A DNA stretch of 20,395 nucleotides, from IMG/VR virus record IMGVR_UViG_3300037488_001586, positions 1 through 20,395 of that record. One strand, written 5' to 3'. The position numbers were made by a program, and so were the translations under genes. This stretch comes from a virus. Of this stretch, positions 6,652 to 14,417 are shown piece after piece. Numbering within the stretch: position 1 is the first letter of the stretch; each line of letters begins with the position of its first letter. The notes beneath the pieces were generated by a model. That model saw only the letters and a list, made by a program, of their open reading frames with translations. It made no database searches and was not told the DNA's origin.

Positions 6652-6813
6652 CTACAGGTCGTGGTCGTCGAGGCGCTCGCGCTGCGCCTTGGCGGCGGCG
6701 AGCAGGCGCTCCAGCACCTCGAAGGCGGTGTGCGCGAGCACGGTGGCGGACCCGACGAAGGTCAGGCTCTGCTCGGCGTCGGTGATGGCGAGGTCGATCT
6801 CTGTATCGGTCAC
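6652..6813 (-). CDS. Small acidic helical protein (53 aa)
   Basis: A 53-residue protein starting at GTG 6813, with an excellent ribosome site (AAAGGA six bases upstream). It reads MTDTEIDLAITDAEQSL, then a helix rich in Ala, Leu, Glu and Arg ending in RERLDDHDL. The composition suggests a single long helix or helical hairpin, possibly dimeric. No family recognised. It lies between the 149-residue protein (stop at 6841) and the promoter for the zinc-ribbon gene, so it is the last gene of the upstream operon. Confidence 0.65.
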   Translation of the reverse strand: MTDTEIDLAITDAEQSLTFVGSATVLAHTAFEVLERLLAAAKAQRERLDDHDL

Positions 6814-6840
6814 AGCACGTTCCTTTCGGTGAGAGCTTGG

Positions 6841-7290
6841 TCACGGTGCGTCGCTTGGGGTTGCACATGGCACCACGATGGCTTCGCCGCGCAACCTGGC
6901 GGCAACCATCGCGCGATCGGCGGGGCTCAGGGCATCGTACAGCCTCGGCAGATGGTCAGCTTCACCCGTCCATCCACCCCATGCGTCGATGCGGTCCTTC
7001 ATGGCTAGGTAGCACGCAACCGCCACGGTGATCCGCCACGAAGGGGCGTGCATCGCAAGCTCGATCTGCGACGGGTCCGCGAACGCGGCACGCGCCAACC
7101 CGAAGCTGCGATCGTGCTCATCCCACTTGATGGGCAACCCACCCGTCACGACCACGTCGTACCTGATCTGATCTGCGACGGCCTCGGCCCTGTTCACCGC
7201 CAGGCTAGCTCGCGTGAACAGCAGCCAGCCGCCGTTGCTCAGTTCGGAAACGAGCACAGACTCGTCGCCGGGATCCCAGGTCACCTTCAT
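6841..7290 (-). CDS. Hypothetical protein (149 aa)
   Basis: A 149-residue soluble protein without a recognised family. The N-terminus (MKVTWDPGDESVLVSELSNG then GWLLFTRASL) looks beta-rich. The middle carries helices (ELAMHAPSWRITVAVACYLA), and DALSPADRAMVAARLRGEA forms another near the C-terminus. There is no signal peptide or clear membrane span. The ATG overlaps the stop of the coiled-coil gene upstream (ATGA), so translation is coupled. Codon use resembles the neighbouring replication genes. Its place in the operon suggests an accessory role, but nothing in the sequence defines it. Confidence 0.7.
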   Translation of the reverse strand: MKVTWDPGDESVLVSELSNGGWLLFTRASLAVNRAEAVADQIRYDVVVTGGLPIKWDEHDRSFGLARAAFADPSQIELAMHAPSWRITVAVACYLAMKDRIDAWGGWTGEADHLPRLYDALSPADRAMVAARLRGEAIVVPCATPSDAP

Positions 7291-7898
7291 CGCCAGCCCC
7301 GCTCGTCGAGCAGCAATCGCAGCCGCTCGACCTCGGCGCGGGCGGCGTCGCGCTCGGCGTCACGCTCTTGGACGAGCAGCCGCAGGGCCTCGCGCTCTTG
7401 GATCAGCCGGACCTGCTCGGCAGCCAGGAAGTCCCGGTCCGCCTGCATCGCGTCGCGCACACGCAGGAACTCGTAGGCCCGCTGGAACAGCGGCGTCAAC
7501 GCGGCCCGTGCCGCCGCCTGGGCCTGATCCCGCGCCACGCGCGCCTCGTCGCGCTCCGCAACGAGCAGCCGCACCGCCTCGATCAGGTCGCCGTTGCTCT
7601 CGGGCTCGCACCGCATGAGCACGGCGATGCGATCGAACGCGCCCTCAAGCTCGATGACGCGCGCCAAAAACGACTGGTTACGCAAGGCCAGGCGTGCCAC
7701 GGCGAGCGCAGCCTCGGCCTCGACCAACAGCTTGCGCGTCGCGAGGTGCTCGCGGGCCTCGGTTTCCGCGAGGCGCTGCCACTCGTCGGCCCGCGCGTTC
7801 GTCGGGCACAAGACGAACTCGTCCACGTCGCAGCGGGTACGCCCCTCGGTGGGCGCGACGACGGTCAAGCGGATGCCGGTATCGAAGGGGTTGGGCAT
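7287..7898 (-). CDS. Coiled-coil protein (203 aa)
   Basis: A 203-residue protein dominated by coiled coil. From about residue 37 to the end it is almost continuous heptad-like helix (Leu/Ala/Val spaced among Glu, Arg and Asp), with a short break near residues 85-105 that contains a Cys and a Pro. The first 35 residues are non-helical. The start at 7898 has GAGG four bases upstream and overlaps the last 34 bases of the Mom-like gene. The stop overlaps the next ATG. A structural, scaffold or oligomerisation role is likely, but no family is recognised. Confidence 0.7.
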   Translation of the reverse strand: MPNPFDTGIRLTVVAPTEGRTRCDVDEFVLCPTNARADEWQRLAETEAREHLATRKLLVEAEAALAVARLALRNQSFLARVIELEGAFDRIAVLMRCEPESNGDLIEAVRLLVAERDEARVARDQAQAAARAALTPLFQRAYEFLRVRDAMQADRDFLAAEQVRLIQEREALRLLVQERDAERDAARAEVERLRLLLDERGWR

Positions 7899-8512
7899 GA
7901 AACCTCAGACGGTGAAGGGTGGTGGATCTGACGCTCAGGGCTCGCCCACCATCGCAGAAACTCGCGACGAGCCGTAGACGATAGCGGGAGGCAATAACGA
8001 AGACGCCCAGGCTGTTTCGTCTCCGTATACCCGGCTGCGAGAATCTGCGCTTTGGTCATGCAGACCCCCCCGGAGTGAAACTTTCGACGGCTTACTACGG
8101 TGCCGTCAGCAGATCGGTAGTACCGCGACTCTTCGACCTGACCGCAGGCCAACCACGAAGCAGCCCGGTAAACAAACCCCGCATGGCCGACATTGGGGTC
8201 AGCGTAGGACACGAGCCCCCAGACCCCTGGCTCGCGTTGCTTTAACGCCCGCACCGAACGTGAGATGGCGCGCGTTAGCAGGTTCCTTTCATGCCCATCC
8301 GGTGCCCACAGGCGTGACAATTCCCAAACATTTCGCTTAACCCCGAAAAGAAACTTCCCGACGAATTGGTTTGCGGGAATCGAAAACACTACCAAGGCGT
8401 CGCCGTGCCTGAAATAGTGTGACTTTCCCGATGGTACGGAGTGCGTGTAGTGTGACGTGCGAATGGTCGCTATCGCGGCTGTCCGCTCGGGGCCGAGAAG
8501 TTCAGTTGCCAT
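7865..8512 (-). CDS. Mom-like DNA modification protein (215 aa)
   Basis: A 215-residue protein resembling the phage Mu Mom family, GNAT-fold enzymes that convert adenine in phage DNA to a carbamoylmethyl-type base and protect it from restriction. Family-type segments are NVWELSRLWAPDGHERNLLT (61-80), LVSYADPNVGHAGFVYRAAS (100-119) with W120 next, and a C-terminal core ending RLRYCLPL (171-178). The last 30 residues are not typical of the family and overlap the next gene. The ATG has AAGGGAG a few bases upstream and follows the nuclease stop by 15 bases. Base composition is unlike the neighbours: by hand count 61 of 120 bases in 8281-8400 are G or C, far below the surrounding genes, suggesting separate acquisition. 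A generic GNAT acetyltransferase is the main alternative. Confidence 0.72.
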   Translation of the reverse strand: MATELLGPERTAAIATIRTSHYTHSVPSGKSHYFRHGDALVVFSIPANQFVGKFLFGVKRNVWELSRLWAPDGHERNLLTRAISRSVRALKQREPGVWGLVSYADPNVGHAGFVYRAASWLACGQVEESRYYRSADGTVVSRRKFHSGGVCMTKAQILAAGYTETKQPGRLRYCLPLSSTARREFLRWWASPERQIHHPSPSEVSCPTPSIPASA

Positions 8513-8527
8513 TAATCAAGGCTCCCT

Positions 8528-9541
8528 TCAGGACTCGCCCGTGGCGCAGTGATCGAAGTGCGGGCACCGACCATAGCGGCCGATGCACCCGTTGCGGGCG
8601 CGCGGGAACGAGCCGGTCGAGCGCGCGAGTTGGATCAGCCCCTCCCAGCGGGCGAGGTCGTCGCGGTGCGCGGTGACCTGTGCCGTCGTGGGCTTGACCC
8701 ACACGCGCTGGTACTGGGGGTTCTTGGGTTGCTTGCCGAGGAGGTTGATCAGCACGCCCTGGAGCGGCCCAAAGAACAGGTCGAGCCTGAGCTTGTGCCA
8801 GAGCATGACCTGGCCGATGACCTCGCCGTCGTTGGCCCACCCTTCGAGGGTGTCGCCGTCGAACCGGCTCGCGCTCTTGTGCTCGACGATGTACGTCCCG
8901 GCGGGGCGCCCGTGGGCGCTGTCGGGAAAGTGGGCGATCAGGTCGTAGCGGCACGATTCACCCGTGCGCGGATCGACGAGATCGTGCTCGACCGCGAGCG
9001 GGGTCAGCACGTCGTGCGTGTAGTGCAGGCGGTAGCCGTCGAACACGCGCCAGGCCGTGTCGAGGAAGGTCGGGTTGCACCCGGCGGCGCGCAGCGCCTG
9101 ATCGACGCCCTCGGGCGTCAGCGGGTACGCCGGGTCGATCAGGCGCTGGTAGGTGACGGCCAGGTAGGTGTGCAGGAGCGTGCCGACCGCGAGGGCGGGC
9201 GACTCCATCACCGCGCCGGGCGTGGCGGGCGTGACGTACCGCCGCTGCCAGGCGTAGGGGCATCGCTGGAACAGGGCGAAGCTCGACCAGCCGCGCCCGG
9301 TCGATTGTCCGCCCAGCCGGGGCACGCCCGCAGCGGCGAACACCTCGGGCAGGGCGGCATCGACGGGCGCGAAGACGGACAGCAGGAACGCCTGCGCCAG
9401 GGGAGCCTCGGGGACCGGCGCATCGACGGCGATGCCGTAGCTGTCGGTCGCCTTGACGTTGCAGTAGGCGACCTGGGGGTGCGCGAAGCGGCCCGCCGCC
9501 GCCGGGGTCAGCGGGTCGCCGCACAAGAAACAAGCAGGCAT
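8528..9541 (-). CDS. Cas4/RecB-like Fe-S PD-(D/E)XK nuclease (337 aa)
   Basis: A 337-residue nuclease of the PD-(D/E)XK superfamily with a Cas4/AddB-type iron-sulfur cluster, expected to resect DNA ends in recombination-linked replication. Motifs: SSFALFQRCPYAWQRRYV (86-103) with C94, H124 in GTLLH, D200 in CRYDLI, E220-H-K222 in YIVEHKS, and Q244 in VIGQVMLW. The C-terminal cluster cysteines are C319, C326 and C332 (RCPHFDHC). The N-terminus carries an extra possible metal site (C4, C7, C27) not usual for the family. The ATG at 9541 lies six bases after the -10 of promoter 9548-9570, so the message is predicted to be leaderless. The gene heads an operon that continues with the Mom-like gene. 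Confidence 0.87.
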   Translation of the reverse strand: MPACFLCGDPLTPAAAGRFAHPQVAYCNVKATDSYGIAVDAPVPEAPLAQAFLLSVFAPVDAALPEVFAAAGVPRLGGQSTGRGWSSFALFQRCPYAWQRRYVTPATPGAVMESPALAVGTLLHTYLAVTYQRLIDPAYPLTPEGVDQALRAAGCNPTFLDTAWRVFDGYRLHYTHDVLTPLAVEHDLVDPRTGESCRYDLIAHFPDSAHGRPAGTYIVEHKSASRFDGDTLEGWANDGEVIGQVMLWHKLRLDLFFGPLQGVLINLLGKQPKNPQYQRVWVKPTTAQVTAHRDDLARWEGLIQLARSTGSFPRARNGCIGRYGRCPHFDHCATGES

Positions 9542-9547
9542 GCGGCG

Positions 9548-9570
9548 ACCCTACCAAGAGGGTCTGACAA
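9548..9570 (-). promoter_or_regulatory. TTGTCAG-N10-TAGGGT promoter, leaderless start at 9541
   Basis: On the minus strand TTGTCAG (9570-9564), ten bases, then TAGGGT (9553-9548), six bases, then the ATG. The -35 and spacing match the published mycobacterial form TTGTCRGTG-N8-TANNNT except for AC in place of TG. GACCCT-N6-AGGGTC within it forms a perfect inverted repeat. Confidence 0.75.
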
Positions 9571-9576
9571 CCGACG

Positions 9577-9762
9577 CTAGCGTGCGGCGCCCAGGTGCGT
9601 GCGGCAGGACTTCACGTTGTGGCCGAGCCCGTGGCACGCGCCGCAACGGTACATGCGCCGCGACGACGGGGGCCGGGGCGTGACCGCCGGTTGCACGCCC
9701 CGATAGATCACGCCCGCGAGCACGTACCACGAGGATCGGATCTTCAGGTGAGCCAAGCGCAC
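9577..9762 (-). CDS. Zinc-knuckle protein (61 aa)
   Basis: A 61-residue protein with a canonical CCHC zinc knuckle near its C-terminus: C40-x2-C43-x4-H48-x4-C53. This is the spacing of retroviral nucleocapsid knuckles, which bind single-stranded nucleic acid. The N-terminal 36 residues are basic and carry no domain I recognise. The start is taken as GTG 9762, 17 bases past the helicase stop. No strong ribosome site is seen, and a later in-frame GTG is possible. It is probably co-transcribed with the helicase. A helper that brings the helicase or nuclease to single-stranded DNA would fit, but this is inference. Confidence 0.65.
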   Translation of the reverse strand: MRLAHLKIRSSWYVLAGVIYRGVQPAVTPRPPSSRRMYRCGACHGLGHNVKSCRTHLGAAR

Positions 9763-9779
9763 AGCCCGGCATCGTAGGG

Positions 9780-12371
9780 CTAGTCGTCGAGCAACGCAGC
9801 AAGAAGCCGATCCATGTCGGGCGTTTCGACGGGGCCGCGCAACGCCTCCTGAAGCACGGAGATCGCCCCGGCGGCGGACTCCAGGCTCAGGGGCAACGTG
9901 GCGTCCAGCTTCTTGACCAGCGCCAACACGACGCGCTGATCGACCATGTGGTCGGCCACGACGTAGGTGACGTTCATCGGGCGGGTGGGCGCGAACGTCC
10001 GCATCTCGGCCTGCGCCATCGTCGCGGGGGTGTAGTCACACTCCGCGAAGATCGCGAGGCGCGCGTGGGAGAAATCGAGGCCGACCTGCGCCACCGCCAT
10101 CGTGCAGACCAGCGCCGACGCGGGCGCGTCGCCGCGCCAGGCGTCCACGAGCTGATCCCGCGTGCGCGGTGGCACCTCGCCGGTCAGCAGGCGTGCGCGG
10201 TCGCCTAGCTCGGCGGCGAGGGCGTTGGCGAGGGCGACGTGCCAGGTCCACACGACCACGGGCTCGCCCCGGTCGAGCATCGTGCGCGCCTCGGTGACCG
10301 TGGTGGCGAGCTTGAGCATGCTGGTGTGCTCGCGGTAACGCGCGAGCAGGCCGATGGTGCTGCCCTTGCCGTCGCTGATCGCGGTCGCGGCCACGTCAAG
10401 CTGGCGCCGGGTCTTGGTGTCGATGGCGGTCAGGATCACGTTGCGGGAGATCGGGGGCAGGCCCGCCTGCACGTCCGCCCAGCGGCGCCGGATCATGACC
10501 TCCGCGAGCCGCGCGCGTAGCTCGTGCTCGTTGGAGATGCCGGTGTACACCGTGCCGTAGGCGGTGGGCTCGGGGTTGCCGTACCGCTGCGCGAACTCGT
10601 GGAAGCTCCCCCAGGCCCCTGGCGCGATCAGGCCCAGGACCGACCACAGCCCCGGCGGCATGTTCCAGATCGGCGTGCCCGTCGCCGCGATCACGCGGTG
10701 CGCGCGGTTGGCGACCAGCACCGCCGCCATCGTGCGCCGGGTGCGCGGGTTCGCGAGCCAGTGAGCCTCGTCGAAGACCACGGTGCCGAACGGTCGCGCC
10801 GTCTCCCAGAACGGCAGGATGTCGTAGTGGCCGACGATCAACGGCTGCTGCACTTGCGTCGCGTCGAACTTCCGGCCCATCATGATCCCGACGGGGACGC
10901 CTGGGAACACGCGCGCGAGCCAGCCGATCCACACCGAGCGGACCATCGCCGGGCAGATGACGAGCAGCGGCCCCGTCGCGGGATCATGACTTATGATGGC
11001 TGAGAGCGTGTTGTGCGTGACGAGACAGTGCTCGACGACGTAAAGCTGGTCGGGCGCGCTCACCGAGATGCAGGTGGCCGGGGCGGTGCCCTCGGGTTCG
11101 ATGCTGCGGATGATGCGCGCCGGATGAAACTTCGCGCGAGACACCCACCCCTGGCGTGCGCGAAACGGGGATATCCCCGGCGGCATGTTGATGGTCAGGC
11201 GCCAGCTTGGGCGCCCCGTGCGCTGCTCGCCCAGGTAGGTGTACTTGGGCGTGGCCCGATACCCTGCGCGCACCGACCCCCCAAAACTCTCAACGAGGAA
11301 CTTGACGGCTTGCACCAAAGCCTCGGACGAGGACGAAAATTGAAGAAGTTGACTGGCCTTGGCTTGGCACCGGGCGGATAGTTCGCCGTCGGTGTCCATC
11401 AACCCCTGAAGCAGCGCGAGCCGTTGCGCCGGGCTCGCGAACAGGTACGCTTCGGGGACGAATTTCTCCCAACTGCGCTTGCCCATCAAGCCGAGCCCGC
11501 GCAACGCGGTGAGCACAGGATTGCTGGGGTGGGTCAAACCCGCGATGCTCCACGCCGTCGCCTTGGCCCCTACGACCGCCCCGCGTGTCAACCGCACGCC
11601 CGGTGGCAACACCTTGGCGACCTCGGCGGGCACGACCTCGTCGCCGGGCACGAATTGCACGCTGTTCGAGAGCGCGCCATCCCCGAGCAACACCCCCAAC
11701 AGGTACGGGTCGAGCGGTAGCGCACGTTCGGGGAACGCGATGGGCTCGACCAGCGGGATCCGCCACTTCCGGTTGAGCGTGGCCCGCAGATGCGCGGTAT
11801 TGACGACCTCGTGAGGCTTACCTCGATGAAAGTTGTTGTGGGTCCACGCGGCCCAGAGGTGCTCGCCATCGACGACGGTGCTGGTGCCGTCCGAGAACGT
11901 CACGCGAAACATGGGCAGCTCGCCACGCGGGAACACGCCCGTAATGTTGCAGGGCTGGCCGTTCGCGCCGATGACTTGGTCACCGACGACGAGATCCTCG
12001 ACAGGGCACCATCCCGTCGGTGTCAAGATGGGTGTCCCGTGGCGGTTCGCTTTGCCCACGCGCATGTCGTCGCCCAGGAGCGTGCCCCGGCGGCGCGTGA
12101 TGAAGTCCACCGCCGCGTGCTGCGCGGGGCGCAACGTGAACCCCCGGTCGCGCGTCGCCGCGTCGCGTCGCGCCCAGTCGTGAGGTACCGGATGCAGGAG
12201 GTGGCGCGCGGCGTCGGGGTGCTCGGGGAGCAGGGGCAGGTGGCTCTGGTGCAAGGTCACGATCCCGCCCGTACCCAACGTCAGCCCCGGCACCTTGCCC
12301 GCGATGGCCTGGAGTTCGCCCAGCGGGGCGGTGTACCAGCCGGGACGGTGCGACAGCGCGGCGATGCTCAC
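9780..12371 (-). CDS. SNF2-like superfamily 2 helicase interrupted by an intein (863 aa precursor)
   Basis: A phage SF2 DNA helicase/translocase of the SNF2-like type. The P-loop (GDDMRVGK then T, residues 100-107 plus T455) is split by an intein at 108-454. After splicing the helicase is about 516 residues. Remaining motifs: DEAH at about 534-537, ATGTP (motif III) at about 563-567, GLDFSHA (motif V), and AQAEMRTFAPTRP (motif VI) near 786-798, where SNF2 enzymes have QAxxRxxRxGQ. The N-terminal 75 residues carry no domain I recognise. I start at the GTG at 12371 rather than 12377, because it lies six bases after the -10 of promoter 12378-12400, while 12377 abuts the -10. The gene heads the replication operon, divergent from the D5-like ATPase. 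Confidence 0.88.
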   Translation of the reverse strand: MSIAALSHRPGWYTAPLGELQAIAGKVPGLTLGTGGIVTLHQSHLPLLPEHPDAARHLLHPVPHDWARRDAATRDRGFTLRPAQHAAVDFITRRRGTLLGDDMRVGKANRHGTPILTPTGWCPVEDLVVGDQVIGANGQPCNITGVFPRGELPMFRVTFSDGTSTVVDGEHLWAAWTHNNFHRGKPHEVVNTAHLRATLNRKWRIPLVEPIAFPERALPLDPYLLGVLLGDGALSNSVQFVPGDEVVPAEVAKVLPPGVRLTRGAVVGAKATAWSIAGLTHPSNPVLTALRGLGLMGKRSWEKFVPEAYLFASPAQRLALLQGLMDTDGELSARCQAKASQLLQFSSSSEALVQAVKFLVESFGGSVRAGYRATPKYTYLGEQRTGRPSWRLTINMPPGISPFRARQGWVSRAKFHPARIIRSIEPEGTAPATCISVSAPDQLYVVEHCLVTHNTLSAIISHDPATGPLLVICPAMVRSVWIGWLARVFPGVPVGIMMGRKFDATQVQQPLIVGHYDILPFWETARPFGTVVFDEAHWLANPRTRRTMAAVLVANRAHRVIAATGTPIWNMPPGLWSVLGLIAPGAWGSFHEFAQRYGNPEPTAYGTVYTGISNEHELRARLAEVMIRRRWADVQAGLPPISRNVILTAIDTKTRRQLDVAATAISDGKGSTIGLLARYREHTSMLKLATTVTEARTMLDRGEPVVVWTWHVALANALAAELGDRARLLTGEVPPRTRDQLVDAWRGDAPASALVCTMAVAQVGLDFSHARLAIFAECDYTPATMAQAEMRTFAPTRPMNVTYVVADHMVDQRVVLALVKKLDATLPLSLESAAGAISVLQEALRGPVETPDMDRLLAALLDD
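11010..12050 (-). mobile_element. Class 3 intein with LAGLIDADG endonuclease (347 aa) in helicase P-loop
   Basis: An in-frame intein inserted between Lys and Thr of the Walker A motif. It begins with Ala, not Cys or Ser (ANRHGTPILTPTGWCPVEDL), and has the features of class 3 inteins: Trp in block B (DGEHLW), Cys in block F (VVEHCL) and Thr in block G (VTHN), followed by Thr as +1 residue. Splicing would start from the block F Cys. A two-motif LAGLIDADG homing endonuclease lies between the splicing blocks: LLGVLLGDG and LLQGLMDTDG. Because the P-loop is unbroken only after splicing, helicase activity depends on it. Class 3 inteins are often found in phage and DnaB-type ATPases. Confidence 0.9.
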
Positions 12372-12377
12372 GGGCAC

Positions 12378-12400
12378 ACCCTACCAGCGGGGCCTGACAG
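12378..12400 (-). promoter_or_regulatory. CTGTCAG-N10-TAGGGT promoter for helicase operon
   Basis: On the minus strand CTGTCAG (12400-12394), ten bases beginning GCCCC, TAGGGT (12383-12378), six bases, then GTG at 12371. The seven -35 bases are shared with the divergent promoter 12394-12416, because CTGTCAG on one strand reads CTGACAG on the other. Confidence 0.75.
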
Positions 12401-12416
12401 ACCCGCGTGCTAGCGT
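12394..12416 (+). promoter_or_regulatory. CTGACAG-N10-TAGCGT promoter for D5-like ATPase
   Basis: CTGACAG (12394-12400), ten bases beginning ACCC, TAGCGT (12411-12416), nine bases, then the ATG at 12426. It is back to back with the helicase promoter and uses the same -35 base pairs, so both probably cannot be occupied at once. Confidence 0.7.
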
Positions 12417-12425
12417 GCCGCGCTC

Positions 12426-14030
12426 ATGCTCGTCTCGCCCGACGTATGCGCCATCCACCGCCTACGGATCTCGTCGATCGTGCGGGCCAAGGTGAAGGGG
12501 AAGAGCCCGCGCGATACCGCGCTCGACGTGTGGACGTACATCCTCAAGGCCGAGACAAAGATGGGCACGGCGTTCTTGCACACCGCCGACGGCACGCTCT
12601 ACGCCTACCTGGGCGCGACCCGCCAACTCGTCACGTTCCCCAACACCGTGCGCGAGGCCGAGCAACTGGTCGCCTACGTCACCCAGGTCTACGGCATCAC
12701 GTTCACGGACACGTTCGGGCGGTACATCTTTGATAGCTTTCGGAACTACGCCCTGGCGCACGCGATCGAGAACGACCCCCGGCGGTTCGCGGTCTATGAC
12801 GTGCGGGCGCACGTCGGCTACCTGACGAACTACCAGGGCCGCATGTGGCGGCTCGACGGCGGCACGCCGATGCTCGTCGATAACGGCACCGACGACGTGT
12901 TCTTCATCAACGATGACGGCGGCGTCTCGTGCGAGCCGCAGATCCGCCACCACGGGATCTTGCTCGACCTGCTCACCGACCTGAACTTCGCGGAGAGCGG
13001 GCTGTCGGGCATGACGCCCGAGGCCCAACGCCAGGCGATGATCGTGTGGTTGTTCGCGCTCGCGTTCCCCGACCTGATGCCGACCAAGCCGCTGCTGATC
13101 TTGGAGGGGACGCAAGGGTCGGGCAAGTCGGCGGCGGTGGCGCTGATGCAGCTTGCGCTCATGGGCGTGTCCAAGCCGATGATCCTCCAGCGCAACAAGG
13201 AAGATGACTTCGGCGTGATCCTGCTGCGGTCGCCGCTCGCGGTGTTCGACAACACGGACAGCTACATCGAGTGGGTGCCGGATGCCGTGTGCGCGTACAC
13301 CACCAGCGGGCAGTGGGTGAAGCGCAAGCTCTACTCCAACAGCGAGGAGGTGGTGATCAAGCCGCACGCCTTCATCGCCGTGGCGTCGAAGAACCCCGCC
13401 TCGTTCCGGCGCGAGGACGTGGCCGATCGCTGCCTGATCATGCGCCTGGAGCGCCGCGCGAACTTCACGGCGTTCGAGACGTTGCGCCAGGACGTGCTCG
13501 CCCAGCGTGAGGCGCTGCTGGGCGAGTACCTGTGGTACGTCAACCAGATCATCGCCTACATGCGAACGCACGGCGACGTGATGGAGCGTAACGAGACGGC
13601 GCGCATGGCCGACTACGCGCGGTTCGCGCGGGCGGTGAGCGCCGTGCTCGGGTGGCCTGCCACCACGATCGACGACCTGATGGCGTCGATCGCGCACGAG
13701 CGGGACACGTTCATCAACGAGGACGACCCGCTGGTGCAGTTGCTGGAGCACTGGGTCAAGAAGAACGCCCGCCGCCCGGTCACGGTGCAGAAGCTGTTCA
13801 GCGACCTGGACGCGCTCGCGCCGATGCTGGGCGCGACGTTCTACAAGTCGCCCCGCGTGCTCGCGCAGAAGGTCCGGTCACCCCACGTCGAGCGCGCCTT
13901 CAAGGTCAAGATGACGATCCGCGAGGGCCAGAAATACTACGAGTTTGAACCGCTCAACGCCTTGACCGTCGTGGACGGTGGGGCCGAGCCCGGTGCCGCC
14001 TACGAGCCGCCGCTGCTCGAACTGGTCTAG
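12426..14030 (+). CDS. D5-like (SF3-type) primase/helicase ATPase (534 aa)
   Basis: A 534-residue phage replication ATPase related to the D5/SF3 helicase proteins, probably the replicative helicase or helicase-primase partner of the polymerase. The ATPase core has Walker A GTQGSGKS (228-235), Walker B AVFDN (272-276), the following hydrophobic and Thr/Ser-rich stretch (VCAYTTSGQWVKRKLYSN), and arginine-finger candidates R335 and R340 (DVADRCLIMRLE). The N-terminal 200 residues lack recognisable archaeo-eukaryotic primase or TOPRIM motifs, so primase activity is not shown. The C-terminal 100 residues resemble a DNA-binding helical domain. It is transcribed away from the helicase operon from a shared promoter region. 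Its stop overlaps the stop of the convergent gene 14027-14401. Confidence 0.85.
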   Translation: MLVSPDVCAIHRLRISSIVRAKVKGKSPRDTALDVWTYILKAETKMGTAFLHTADGTLYAYLGATRQLVTFPNTVREAEQLVAYVTQVYGITFTDTFGRYIFDSFRNYALAHAIENDPRRFAVYDVRAHVGYLTNYQGRMWRLDGGTPMLVDNGTDDVFFINDDGGVSCEPQIRHHGILLDLLTDLNFAESGLSGMTPEAQRQAMIVWLFALAFPDLMPTKPLLILEGTQGSGKSAAVALMQLALMGVSKPMILQRNKEDDFGVILLRSPLAVFDNTDSYIEWVPDAVCAYTTSGQWVKRKLYSNSEEVVIKPHAFIAVASKNPASFRREDVADRCLIMRLERRANFTAFETLRQDVLAQREALLGEYLWYVNQIIAYMRTHGDVMERNETARMADYARFARAVSAVLGWPATTIDDLMASIAHERDTFINEDDPLVQLLEHWVKKNARRPVTVQKLFSDLDALAPMLGATFYKSPRVLAQKVRSPHVERAFKVKMTIREGQKYYEFEPLNALTVVDGGAEPGAAYEPPLLELV

Positions 14031-14401
14031 CGACGCAGGACGAGGTACGCCGCGATCAGCCCGCCGCCGATCACGAGCTTGGTCTTGTGCTTGGCGAAGA
14101 AGCCCTGCTCCGCGCCGCCGTCGCCGCCGCCGCCGCCGCCCTCGCCCTCGCCCTCGCCGCCACCACACGTCGGCGGCGGGGTGTTCGCGTCACACCGCGC
14201 CTTCGCCTCGACGATGTCCCTGGCCCCGCCGCACCGCGCCTGAAGGTGCGCCTTGAGGCACATATCATAGGCCGTCAGCTTCAGCATCACCTTGCCGGGG
14301 TCACGGCTCACCTGAAACCCACCGTCCTCGCCTTGCTGGCGCACCTGCGGGTTCACGTTCTGCATCATGGCGGGGTTCAGCCCAAGGCCGTAGAGGAGCA
14401 T
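14027..14401 (-). CDS. Gly-rich-linker protein with C-terminal membrane anchor (124 aa)
   Basis: A 124-residue protein with four cysteines in residues 48-79 (YDMCLKAHLQARCGG ... ARCD ... TCGGG), then a Gly/Glu linker at about 80-96, then a C-terminal hydrophobic segment of about 15 residues (LVIGGGLIAAYLVL) and two terminal arginines. This suggests a short tail anchor in the membrane, with the Cys domain on the other side of the linker. The same layout occurs in the unrelated protein at 16202-17050. The start is leaderless (TACGCT, seven bases, ATG). Its stop overlaps the D5-like ATPase stop. Function unknown; a virion membrane, host-envelope or lysis-related role is possible. Confidence 0.7.
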   Translation of the reverse strand: MLLYGLGLNPAMMQNVNPQVRQQGEDGGFQVSRDPGKVMLKLTAYDMCLKAHLQARCGGARDIVEAKARCDANTPPPTCGGGEGEGEGGGGGGDGGAEQGFFAKHKTKLVIGGGLIAAYLVLRR

Positions 14402-14408
14402 GCCCTGG

Positions 14409-14414
14409 AGCGTA
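14409..14414 (-). promoter_or_regulatory. -10 box (TACGCT) for leaderless start at 14401
   Basis: On the minus strand GG-TACGCT, seven bases, then ATG. No -35 box at the ten-base spacing was found; the TGWCAG box here (14418-14424) serves the opposite strand. Confidence 0.45.
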
Positions 14415-14417
14415 CCA

